From Plantago ovata (Eukaryota > Streptophyta > Magnoliopsida > Lamiales > Plantaginaceae): 64,000 nucleotides of DNA. The translations under genes were made by a program, and so were the position numbers. The stretch lies in contig CM051455.1 in the NCBI GenBank assembly GCA_028274465.1, positions 137,364,096-137,428,095 of the forward strand, given 5' to 3'. The notes below the pieces were generated by a model, which was not told the DNA's origin, ran no database searches, and worked only from the letters and a program-made list of their open reading frames with translations. Shown here piece after piece: positions 24,772 through 35,200 of the stretch. Within the stretch, counting starts at the first letter, position 1. Every line of letters starts with the position of its first letter.

Positions 24772-25836
24772 CGCAGCGGAATTTCAAAAATTTCTTAACA
24801 TGCATACTAATTGATCATGCATATAACGTATATTGAATCACAACAGTTAGAAGACTCACAATACTCCCAAAGCAAGAATTAAAACAGAATCGATAGTCCA
24901 ATCGATATGATCTTCGTAATAGTCTGGTGTATCTTCTCCTTCGTTGAAGTCGAAGATATCTAGTATGCTTTCCTGAATATTTGCAAGACAATAAAGATTA
25001 GTTTCCAGCTCCTACGAACCTCAACCTTGGTATCCACGGATGAACATCTTATCGAGAGAATGCTAGGATATTCTCGAGTCAAACTCGGTTGACCAAAACA
25101 TGAGGGGGCGGCGGCGGCAATAGATGAGGAGGGAGAGAGCTTTTATTTTATATTAGAAGAATAGAAGAATGAATAATGCATACTGAAAAAGCTCTCTAAC
25201 TATCAACTTATAGTAGTCAATAGAAGTCTAAAAAACATTTTTTAAAACTCCTAAAAGAATAAGAATTCTAATTCTTATTGCACAAGGTAACCAATTAATG
25301 TCTAGGTTCATTCCCAATTAAATCAAAACTCAATTAGTAAAAATTGCCCCTTAAGTTTGAATGGAGGAAGAACTCTTTCCTCCTACACCAGTCGGCCGCG
25401 CCACATGGAGGGAGTATGTGGGTCCCACTTTGGGACCCACATGCAAGTCTAAGGCAATTCTAACTTTAATTAGATTTTGCCCATGTGCATATAATAATCT
25501 TTAATTAATTTATCCTTTTAATTACAACCTTTATTATATTTCTAAAATATAATGTTTAATTGTTTTTTCATAAATACAATCAATTAATTAATATTCCCAA
25601 AATATTAATTGAGCCACATATAATTATAATTAATATCAAGTAATTATAATTCCATTATCTCTATGGTCATACGGATAAGCTGAATCACCACATAGCTAGT
25701 GTGACCCATAAGGTCTGAGGGTATTAAGCTAGTGACATCACTAGCATCATGGGATTCCTAGACGGTCCCATTTGCAATATTAATACATGAGGACGTTTGA
25801 GAGATTTATCAAAACTACCCTTTCGTTGTAGAAGTC
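24772..25836. mobile_element. Repeat DNA, possibly a solo LTR
   Basis: A non-coding block of about 1.06 kb bounded on the left by CCCTAGGGTAGCGCAGCGG, which abruptly ends the gag frame, and on the right by a tandem duplication. It contains compositionally distinct patches (GTGGGTCCCACTTTGGGACC palindrome near 25420). LTR identity is suggested by the abrupt junction and non-coding character only; I cannot define TG..CA ends or a target duplication. Confidence 0.35.
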
Positions 25837-26112
25837 TTGGAAGTTATAGAACTGATTAACTACATGTATTTGCTTTGTATGTGGAAGATTTGGCTAGTTT
25901 AAGTTTAATATATATGAAAACACTAAAAAATCAGAAAAATTAATAAATGGACTTCAATGACTTGGAATGCATGGTTTCATAGGTATTAAGGTTATTGGAA
26001 GTTATAGAACTGATTAACTACATGTATTTACCTTGTATGTGGAAGATTTGGCTAGTTTAAGTTTAATCTACATGAAGACACTCAAAAATCAGAAAAATGG
26101 ACTTCAATGTGA
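25837..26112. repeat. 158-bp tandem duplication
   Basis: TTGGAAGTTATAGAACTGAT starts copies at 25837 and 25995. Each continues through TGTATGTGGAAGATTTGGCT and ends near ATGGACTTCAATG. The copies differ at several positions. A minus-strand open frame across 26063-26410 follows, but I could not support it as a gene. Confidence 0.75.
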
Positions 26113-26869
26113 GATTATAAGTACTTCTCACTATTGGTCCTTGCCCTCTAAAACAGATAAGATCCCAGGAGTCGGGAATAATCACAAGACATTCAAAATT
26201 TCTTCCAACAAATATAACCATGCATTCATTTTCCATGATCCCCTGACCATGGGATGCTTGATTCGTCCATGTCCATATCCATACCAAACATATAAGAATA
26301 CTGGACGATAAGTTATCAGGGGAAACTAGTCCGGCCAGCAGCCTACATCCAGCTCCTCTTTTAACAATGAAGTTCACAGGCACTCCATGCATCAAAAGAC
26401 AATCCATCATAAACCCAGTAAAAGAAGATTATAAAACCAAGCATTCCAACTATGAAACTGTATCACATTGTTGCCTTCAAAATACATGATGAACTTCCAG
26501 GTGTAGAATAAAGCCATAGAACTAAGAATGCAACAATATACAAGTTAAAAAACTTGTGTATCAAAACTAAAGCCTGGAGCAATATCAAATTTTTCATATT
26601 TCAGTAACACAGTATATTGAACTGCGTGAGCAAACGAATATGACCTTAATGTTCCTAACTGAAAAATTGGCAAGAACGATAGTGTAATTACTATGTTCTG
26701 CAAATCAAATTACTATCGTAAAGAGATCACTCAAAACATGAAATTCTAATTTTCGTTAATGAAACCAGAGCGATAATGGAACTACTATTAGCAAAACCAC
26801 TGTAAAGTAAATGCAAAAATTGAAGTATAAACTTCGCCTTAATCAATCAAAATTAAAACATAATTTTAG

Positions 26870-27094
26870 GAGGAAATTACATCTGCTACCCCCACTAAGG
26901 GCCCTCATTACATCCTAGTCCACCTTTCCCGGACAATTACATTTTAGTCCAGTCGGACCTCCGGTGAGTTGTTTTTTCAATTTTAATCCAAACCAAACAG
27001 GCCCTTAACTTTTTAATTTTTCTTTTTTCTGTTTTTCCTTATTTCCTTTTTCCTTTTTCTCTTTTCATTCTTTCTTTTCTCTTTTCTTTCTTTC

Positions 27095-27127
<33 letters not shown>

Positions 27128-27715
27128 CCCAACTCCGGTACCGGAGTTTACAGCTCCGAGTGGAGCTGTGTTAAGCTCTAGTCGAAGCTTAACAAAGCTC
27201 CGACCGGAGCTTTGCACAGCTCCAATCGGAGTTGTGTAACACAGCTCCAATTGGAGGTGTTCATCTTCTTCCTTTTTTTTAAAAAAAATTGTTTTTTTTA
27301 TTTAGTATTTATTTTTCTTTAATAAAGAAAAAAAAAAAAAGGTAAAAAAAAATTGGGACTCATTTTGAAATTCAATTTTTGTTGGGGTTTGTTTTAAAAT
27401 AATTTTGTAGACTATTTTGAAGTATAGCTAAATTATGTGGGTTAATTTATATTTTGTTTGTGTTAATATTGTAAAAATTAAAACATTTGGAGTGAATTTG
27501 TAATAAATAAAATTTCATGTTGTTTGGCCTAATTCAGCATCAGAAATTCCGGCATGGGCATAATTGTCATTTCCAGGGCTTAGATCGCAAAAAGTCAAAT
27601 TCGTGGGTTAGTCTGTAATTAGATATGTTTAGTATGGATTAATATGTAATAAAAAATATAGCTGGACTAATCTGTAATAAGTGAAAATAGCAGAGGTACT
27701 AAATGTAATAGGCTC
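26870..27715. mobile_element. Mutator-like non-autonomous element with 9-bp target duplication
   Basis: The 846-bp element is flanked by identical TAATTTTAG at 26861-26869 and 27716-27724. Its ends are imperfect inverted repeats: GAGGAAATTACATCTGCTAC at the left and, reversed, GAGCCTATTACATTTAGTAC at the right. A 9-bp duplication is the hallmark of Mutator-like transposons. The uninterrupted sequence survives as a paralogous copy at 28557-28615, confirming both borders. There is no transposase. The interior holds a pyrimidine-rich tract (27000-27125) and a striking series of short palindromes (27130-27260). Confidence 0.8.
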
Positions 27716-28556
27716 TAATTTTAGTAGCGGGGTGAAATTTAGGATTTACTTGCCATATATAAACTTTAAGTTCATCGATCACTTTCACCAAGGTTGGAAG
27801 TGAAGTCCTTGTAGAAATTGTATCCCGAATCAATCGACGTAATAGTTAATATACCATCTACCAACATAGACCATGATAACGAGAACAAATAACACTTATT
27901 AGTCCAAAAAACAGTATAAACTGCCTGGGTGTAGTTAATGATCCCTGGTTGTAGTCCCAACAAAACAGTAGAAACTCCCTGGTTGTAGTTAATGATCCCA
28001 TGAAGTAATTTTTAACCACCCGTTTCTTTTCTTTCTTTCTTTTTTTTTTTTTTTATTTTTTTTATTTTTTTTATTTTAAGTTTTGAGTGATTAGTACAAC
28101 AGTAACTATGTCAAAGGTTCTCCAAGATATTAACCAAATGAACTGATATGAGATAATTATGTTAATACAATGATACTCATCTAAATATACTAGCCAAGAG
28201 AGGTTTTTCTAACTGGAAATTTCTTTCACATATTAACAAAATTTGCAAAACCAAGTGTGTTGATGCATACCCAACAGCAAAAACCAAGTATAGATGCTAA
28301 ACAACACTAATCTCTTTCTCCCACTAATCAATCTCAAGTCCTCAACTTTGAACACAACCAAATGTCATAAACAAAACACAACACAATATATCAATCCACC
28401 AACACATTCTACAAACTGTAATTTCTTTTAAACTATGCTCTCACACTATATCAATTGAAAGCATCAAAATTTTCACATAAATTCTCTTAGGCCTTAGCTG
28501 AGACAGATTGAAAACATGAATTATCCTCTAGAATCTGAGTGCAACACAAGCCTTAT

Positions 28557-28615
28557 AATCAAAATTAAAACATAATTTTAGTAGCGGGACGAAATTTAGG
28601 ATTTACTTACCTTTG
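28557..28615. repeat. Paralogous empty site of the Mutator-like element
   Basis: AATCAAAATTAAAACATAAT followed directly by TTTAGTAGCGGG and GAAATTTAGGATTTACTT matches the two flanks of the element (26845-26869 and 27716-27750) with the insertion absent. Immediately right of it, read on the minus strand, CAAAG|GTAAGTAAATCC is a good splice donor preceded by a purine/pyrimidine-rich leader-like stretch (28616-28840), so this may have been the first intron of a lost minus-strand transcript. The rest of 27725-29190 is spacer with long T runs. Confidence 0.75.
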
Positions 28616-28838
28616 TGTTCTGTAATCTGAACGGAAGAAGAAAAGCCCAATTATGTTGACGTTGGAATTCAAAGGAAATAAGCTGCTTCCGAAATTCAAA
28701 AGAAGAAAGAGGCCTATGTTTGTTTGTCTGCTATTTTCTGAAAGTCTGAGAAGATCGATCGAATGATTGAAGAAGAAGAAGACCGAAGAAAGATTGTGTA
28801 GATCGATCGATCGATTGAAGAAGAAGAAGACAGAAGAA

Positions 28839-28870
<32 letters not shown>

Positions 28871-29189
28871 GTTTTAACAGAGAGGGTTAACGGAAGTAGA
28901 CGGAAATAAAGAGTTTATTTGACGTAAAATCTAATTTTATTCGTGTTGTAATTAATGAAGTATTGGTTGACTCACATTAAAAGTACAATAAGATCTAATG
29001 TCAAGCCCATTATGACAATAACTGATAGTAGAAAATCCCTGAAATAATCCCCATTTTTGTACCACTCTAATGGTCTCATATAAAGTAAAGTATAAACCCT
29101 GAAAATTTTACTCCAATTCATAAATTAACATTGCCAAAATCTCAGAAAAGACTGATCCTTCCTATATTTATAGGAAGGCGCCGTTGAAA

Positions 29190-29410
29190 CCCCAAGATAC
29201 GAATTAAACACCCAAGATATGAATTAAAACTGAGATACGGAGTTAAACACCCAAGATATGAATTAAAACACCTAGAACAAATTAAAATTCCTAAACACGA
29301 ATTAAAACTCCAAGATACAAATTAAATAGCTCAGATACAAATTAAAATGCCAAATATATGAATTAAATATCTCAAATTGGAATTAAATACCGAGATACAA
29401 ATTAAAAGGT
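29190..29410. repeat. About 20-bp minisatellite (GATACGAATTAAA units)
   Basis: Roughly eleven imperfect units of CC(A/T)AGATA(C/T)GAATTAAA(A/C)AC in head-to-tail order with period 18-21, ending about 125 bp before the start codon of the INO80D-like gene, i.e. in its promoter or 5' UTR region. Confidence 0.8.
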
Positions 29411-29534
29411 CTAGTTAGGATTAGGATCGACACTTGGTATAATTATAAGAAGGACTAAGTGCAATTAACATCCGTATCTGGTGAGGTTGGTAATTTGGTT
29501 GTTGTCGTTGTGTCCTTGAACTAGAAACAACAAA

Positions 29535-31246
29535 ATGCCTTCCGCCTCCGCCCACCGAGTCTCCTCCTCCGACAACTCCATGCCCGCCCCAATACTCCTC
29601 GACGGATCCGAAACCGACGCTGTCTTCTCCAATTCAGCACTCATGACCCGAACCGAAGTCATCGCCCGCCGTGGTCGCCGGGCCAAGCAACTGGCCCGAA
29701 TCTACAGAGACTGGTACTGGGCGCTAATGGAGGAGCTTAAATTGAAGTACAGGCAGTACTGCTGGGATCACGCCAAAAGCCCTTTTGTAGAAGACGAGGA
29801 GATGCCAATTGATATCAGGGATAAATGTGGCTTCCGGGGGTGTAAGGCTAATGCCATGGCTATGGCTAAGTTTTGCCATGCTCATATACTCTCCGATACC
29901 GAACAGACGCTTTATAAGGCCTGTGTTTTCTCCGTTAAGAGGTCTGGCTCCGAAATGAGATGTTCTATTCTATGTGCGTTTTAACTGTGTGTTCATGCTA
30001 GTCTAGGTTAGAGCTGTTTTGGTTTCGATTCTAGTAGTTGCATAATAATCTATCCTATAATTAATTAGATTTTATGTGTTTGTCAAATTACCTGATTTTT
30101 TCCCGGGGGAACATTTGTTTCTCATAACACCTGTTTTGTGATCTTCTTTCATTTGAGCTTGTTTTTGCTACCAAATGCAAAGTTATGCCTTATGGTGTTG
30201 GTGTCATGTTGCTGCTTACAAGTCCAGTAAGTAGATGTACTTTCTCTGTCAACATCTTCTGTTTTTGCATATATGCTTAGTGCTCCTACCAAATTACGGC
30301 TGCAAATTGATGTTCAGTGGTGCCTATATAGAAATAATTCACTGCTGCAAATTACGGGAATTTCGTCCAACACTTGTGTGTGATTTCTTATTGCCATGTA
30401 CATTGTGTCCAACTGTTAGTCGGTTAAAAATAAATCATAGATCTATGTTTCCAGCTCTGTACCTATGATCGATTATTCGATTCTAATTAAAAAGCTCACA
30501 GATCATTTATTTTACACTCTAAAATGACTACTTATTTCAGTTTCTGCACAGATGATCAGATTTATATTGTACAACTATAATGGATTGTAGTTAAAAAGCT
30601 CACTGATCACATCGAGTGCATAAATATGTTTTATGATTTGAGTACTATATACATCATGAGACCAGTTTCGTATGACCTATGAGCATGAGGCATCCAAAAA
30701 CAGTTATTGGATTTGAAATGGATTATATTATACTTATAATCATATATAAAGAACCAAAATTTATGCGTAGATATTGTTTCATTGTTGCACTTACAGATGA
30801 TCATATATTTCCTCATAGCTTATGAAAGTTATATGGAATGTTCAACATATGAACTAGTATCTGTTTATATTCTTCTTCCTCCTAGATGAGGACAGATGTT
30901 TATATATGCATGCTTGCTTTTATATCATCTTATAATATCAGCTTACTGAAGGTTGGTATATGTTGTTGTATTTGTTTACGCCAGTTCAAACTCAGGGCCT
31001 AGACCGTGTGGAAAACCAACACTGAGATCAGTTGTCCCTTCTTATTGCTCTACCCACTTCCAACAGGCTAAAAACCTCATGACGTGTGCTCTGAGGAAGG
31101 GGGGTCTCAATGTCTCTTCGACAAGCAAGCTGGCTCCTAAATTCCATTCGATAGTCGAGGAGTACGTTCAGGAAATCCAGAAGAAGAGAAAAGCTGCACA
31201 AAGGGTCGGCTTCATGCGTAAGGGAAACAATTCTCGAAGCTCTTAG
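29535..31246 (+). CDS. INO80D / NSL2-type zf-C3Hc3H zinc-finger protein
   Basis: Two exons: 29535-29973 and 30996-31246, giving 229 residues with TAG at 31244-31246. The C3H-type zinc-binding modules of the potential DNA-binding family shared by INO80 complex subunit D and KANSL2 are clear. The first is C-GFRGC followed by FCHAHILSD and LYKAC; the second is PCGKPTLRSVVPSYCSTHFQ. Such proteins sit in nuclear chromatin remodelling or acetyltransferase complexes. The N terminus is Ser-rich; a basic helix (RTEVIARRGRRAKQLARIYR) precedes the finger. The C terminus is basic (QKKRKAAQRVGF). The junction is my choice: donor T|GTGCGT with acceptor CTCAG|GG keeps the frame; an alternative uses the CAG five bases upstream of that with a different donor. 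ATG at 29535 is the first in frame, after the promoter minisatellite. Confidence 0.8.
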
Positions 31247-32073
31247 TAAAACGAAACAAATAGAAGCTGCTGAAGTTTGAATATATATATACATGCATAT
31301 TCTTTTATACCATGCCAACTTCCTGGAGACACAAGACAAATCGAGAAATAACTTACCAAAAGGAGATGCATGTGGACAGTTTTTCGTATAGGACTAGTTG
31401 GGACATCAAGTTTTGTCGATAGCTTTATCATATTGGCTGTTTGTCTGTATTCTTCCGGTATCGTGTTGTATCTCTGAATGTTTCATTTTGCTCGGAGAAC
31501 TCTGATCACAGAAATGGAAAGCCTGCTTTTCACCCCCAAAGCAGGCATAATGAATTGAGGAGTATCTTTTGTTTCTTGTGTGTGAATCTAATCTCATGTG
31601 GGTGCAAGCATTTTTGGATTCTTTGCTCTGATGAACAGTACTGTATGCCTGTATGGCATGACTAAAGTCTCGTGCAGCCGATGATTTTTAATGATGTTGC
31701 GAACCCCTGATCCGGTACTATTTGAACAATAAGTGAACCATGCTCTCGCCTTGGAATCACTCAAAAAATTGCCTAAAAATAGAGAAAATGGGGTCATGCA
31801 CCCAAAAAAATATTCCTAAAAGATAATCTGAATTTTATTCTGACATATTAATTTTTCTCTATAATTTGTTTTGGTATATTAATTCACATAATTTTTTCTA
31901 CTACTACTACTACCTAATATATACTGCCCGTAATTTTTTTCTTTAAAAAAAAAAACCCCTAATTTGTGCAGCATATCAAATTTTTACTATTAATTCACAC
32001 GCAAAAATTCCGTTTTTAAAAACATTTAGCGGGTATATTGATTTCATTTCCAAATTTTCACAAGTCTGGGTTT
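31247..32073. other. Intergenic spacer between INO80D-like gene and FAS1
   Basis: It contains the 3' UTR of the upstream gene and the promoter side of FAS1. No gene is seen in either direction; the short open frames here lack protein-like composition. Confidence 0.6.
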
Positions 32074-32083
32074 GGGCGCCAAA
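32074..32083. promoter_or_regulatory. E2F-like site upstream of FAS1
   Basis: GGGCGCCAAA (TTTGGCGCCC on the other strand) matches the E2F consensus TTTSSCGC and lies about 200 bp before the FAS1 start codon. FAS1 is an established E2F target in Arabidopsis, so S-phase regulation is likely conserved; binding here is inferred. Confidence 0.65.
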
Positions 32084-32283
32084 ATGCAAATTGGTTTGGA
32101 CTTGGAGCCAAAACCCCTTTCTTCATCTTCCCTATCGCCATTTCCCAATCCAACCCTCAAAAACCCTTTCCCCCTTTTCTTCAGTTGCAACTTCTAGGGT
32201 TCGACCTCTTCTTCTCACGATTACTCAATCTCACCTAATATCTATCTCCATTTTCGATTGATAACATCAGCATTTTCACAGAA

Positions 32284-35200
32284 ATGGCGGAAGCTGAGCC
32301 GATGCAAATCGACACTACCGATGCAAGCCAGAAGAAGAAAAGACCACAGAAGAGAAAGCGGATCGAGCCATGCTTGTTACCAGCAAGTCCAGAAGAGAGA
32401 CAGGTGAAAATCGATGAGTTTCGTAACGAAATCGACAGTTTGGTTAGATTTGGTAAGGAATTAGTCATGGAGAATAGATATTCGTTGCTGGAAAGTGTGG
32501 ATAAATTTGCTTTGAATGCTTCGATTGCGATTATGATGGAAGAGAGTGATCTTCCGTTGTCGAAACTGGTTGATGAGATTTATGAGAAAGTCAAGGGATC
32601 TGGAAATGGTCAAAGTGTTGTCGTCACTCAGGCGATGGTGAAGAGTACTGTGCTTATGGTAGGGCAGAGATTGTGTTACGGCGTCGCTAATGTCGATGCG
32701 GATGTTTTGGAGGATGATGCCCATTCTGCTCTTTGGTGTTGGGAGGTATAAATTAATATTGAAGCAAATCGGTTGATTTTTATTAGTATATGATTAACTC
32801 GTGGTGGGTGTATAATGTCCTAGCAGTAAGTTTTGTGCTATGCTGTGATCGTTTTATCGTTCGTGTGATTATGTGCAGTTTATACTTCAGTATCTTATAA
32901 TGTACTGGTATGTATGCTCCAAGCTTGTGATTGTCTTTTTGGTTCTGCAGTTATGTAGTCTTTCATTGTCGTTTTAAGTCTATATTACTGAAGCATTGAG
33001 TTTGTCAACTGACTTCTTGTCTAAGAATGTGATGTAGTAGCCTTTTACTCTTGCATGTAATAAGTACTTGCAATTTGATGCGGTAGACTTTCAATATGTG
33101 GATTTTATAGTGTCCTGGTGTGGTTGCCCTATGCTGTGGTAGTTTGTCGGTTTCGTATTGATGTATAATTTGTATACTACATCAAGGATTTAGTCTACCA
33201 ATTGACTTCTTGTGTGGTAATGTGCTAGTGGTGAACTAACTTCTACCTTTCCCTGTTACTAGTACTTCCTGATAATGAGAGTGAGAGTATATGACAGGCT
33301 CCTATGTTACCTACTTGGAGGATTGGGAAAAGAATTTTGTTAGTGTGTTCTTTGAATATAGAGTATTTAGACTTCAGTATTTCCTGTTAGGTAATGATGA
33401 TTCGATGTATGATCTTATATAAATCAGTAATTAGGTAATGCTAATTTCATGACTATAATTAGCATTTCATGACAATGAGGGAGTATTCTTGTTCAACCGG
33501 CAGCTTGTTTAGTTATCTCCTTGGGGCATTACACGAACTTTGTATTTGTCTTCTTTGAATTAACAAGTACTCCGTAGTATGTATTGTTTAGCCAATGTTG
33601 ATTCCAATTTACTGAATAATCAGTAAATAGTAAATACATACCAATATATCTTGGAAATTGAATATTTCTTATGCAAGCCTGCTGGATGTATGTGTCTTGT
33701 TTCCCAGTAGGGAAAGACACTTGGGGTGAATGTGTTTTGTGAATTCTGTAAGTGAGGCTAGTAATTTTCGGTAGATAGTTTATTCATCTGCCTATCTACC
33801 ATGTAATGCCTGTGTAGCATTGTAATCCTTTTCTAGACCAGTTTTCTTGGTAGATGTAGTTATCTTATAACACCTCGCATGATATTTGTTCCTTGTTATG
33901 TGGATACATCTGTTACTGATAAAAGTTATCTTCATCATAGACGAGGGACTTGAAATTGTTTCCTAAACTAGAGCGCATCTCTGTGAAAGTACGCCGCACT
34001 GTTCGCAAGAAGATCCAGGAGAGAATTAGTGTTGTAACGGGTAAGTTTTTTATTGGTAATGCAAGTTAAAAGCTGGTTGCATTTTGAAATTGAAAAATCT
34101 GCTTAGGTGCTATATGTAACACACCTGACATGGACATACGGTTGATACTTTTTGTTTGCCAGCAATGATCAGTACACTTGGAAAGTCGGTGGATCATGAA
34201 AACATTTTTCAAGAGATCACTAAAGCTTCTGAAAAGCTTGTTAAAGTTTTAGCTGAAGCAGATATCCGGGTTTTACTACAGAACATGTCACAGAAAAATG
34301 GTGCTGGGATGTAAGTACTCCATTTATAGCCTCTTATATTATACGAGTAGTTTTTTATGAGAGTTGGCTTAATCAATTCTTTTGATGCTGAAGGGCTGAG
34401 AAGGAAGCCAAGAAAGAAGAGAAACTCTTAATCAAGCAAATGGAGAAAAACAAACGAGAAATGGAGAAAGAGAAGAAGAAAATGGACCGTGAACTTCAGA
34501 AAGAAAAGTTGCAAAGTGTAAGCTAAATTGGAACTATTGTATTAACTTAATCTAGGTTACAGACACTACATTGCCCCTCTATAGTATGATGATGCTTCTC
34601 ATACCCATTGGCCTGTATATGCATGGATTGGATTTTCTTAGGTTTTCATCTAACAATTTGAAAAGCTTTTAGTTTCTTGGTAATCTAACCGGAAACAAAC
34701 ATGAGATTCACACATTATCTTTCAATTTTAGTCTGGAAAATCAGAAATGTTTTTAGTTTCTTATTAATGGAAAGATCATACCCATTGGCCTGTATACGCA
34801 TGGATTGAATTTTCTTAGGTTTTCATCTAAATTTTTTGAAAAGCTTTAGTTCTTGGTAATCTCACTGGAAACAAAGATGAGATTCACACATTATCTTTCA
34901 ATTATAATCTGGAAAATACATAAATGTTTTTAGTTTCTTATTAATGGAAAGATTTTTTTAAAAGCTTAAACTCTAGTCAAGCTTGTATGTGGCCACATTT
35001 GTGTGGGGATTGGAGTTTGGTTCGTCCAAGCAAGAGTGATAATTATTTGTGCATCATGCTCTGCAGGAAAAAGAGCAGAAGCGATTGCATGATGAGGCGG
35101 AGAAGGAGCAGAGGCGGCGTGAGAAAGAAGAACAAGAGATTCAGAAACAGCTGAAGAAGGAAGCAGAAAAGGATCTGAGACGCAAAGAGAAGGAAGAATC

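Noticed and set aside
26063-26410. Minus-strand open frame of 115 codons overlapping a tandem duplication
   Set aside because: No recognised motif, overlaps repeat DNA and is also open on the opposite strand for part of its length.
29190-29410. CRISPR-like array
   Set aside because: Units are imperfect, contiguous and without unique spacers; this is a plant minisatellite.
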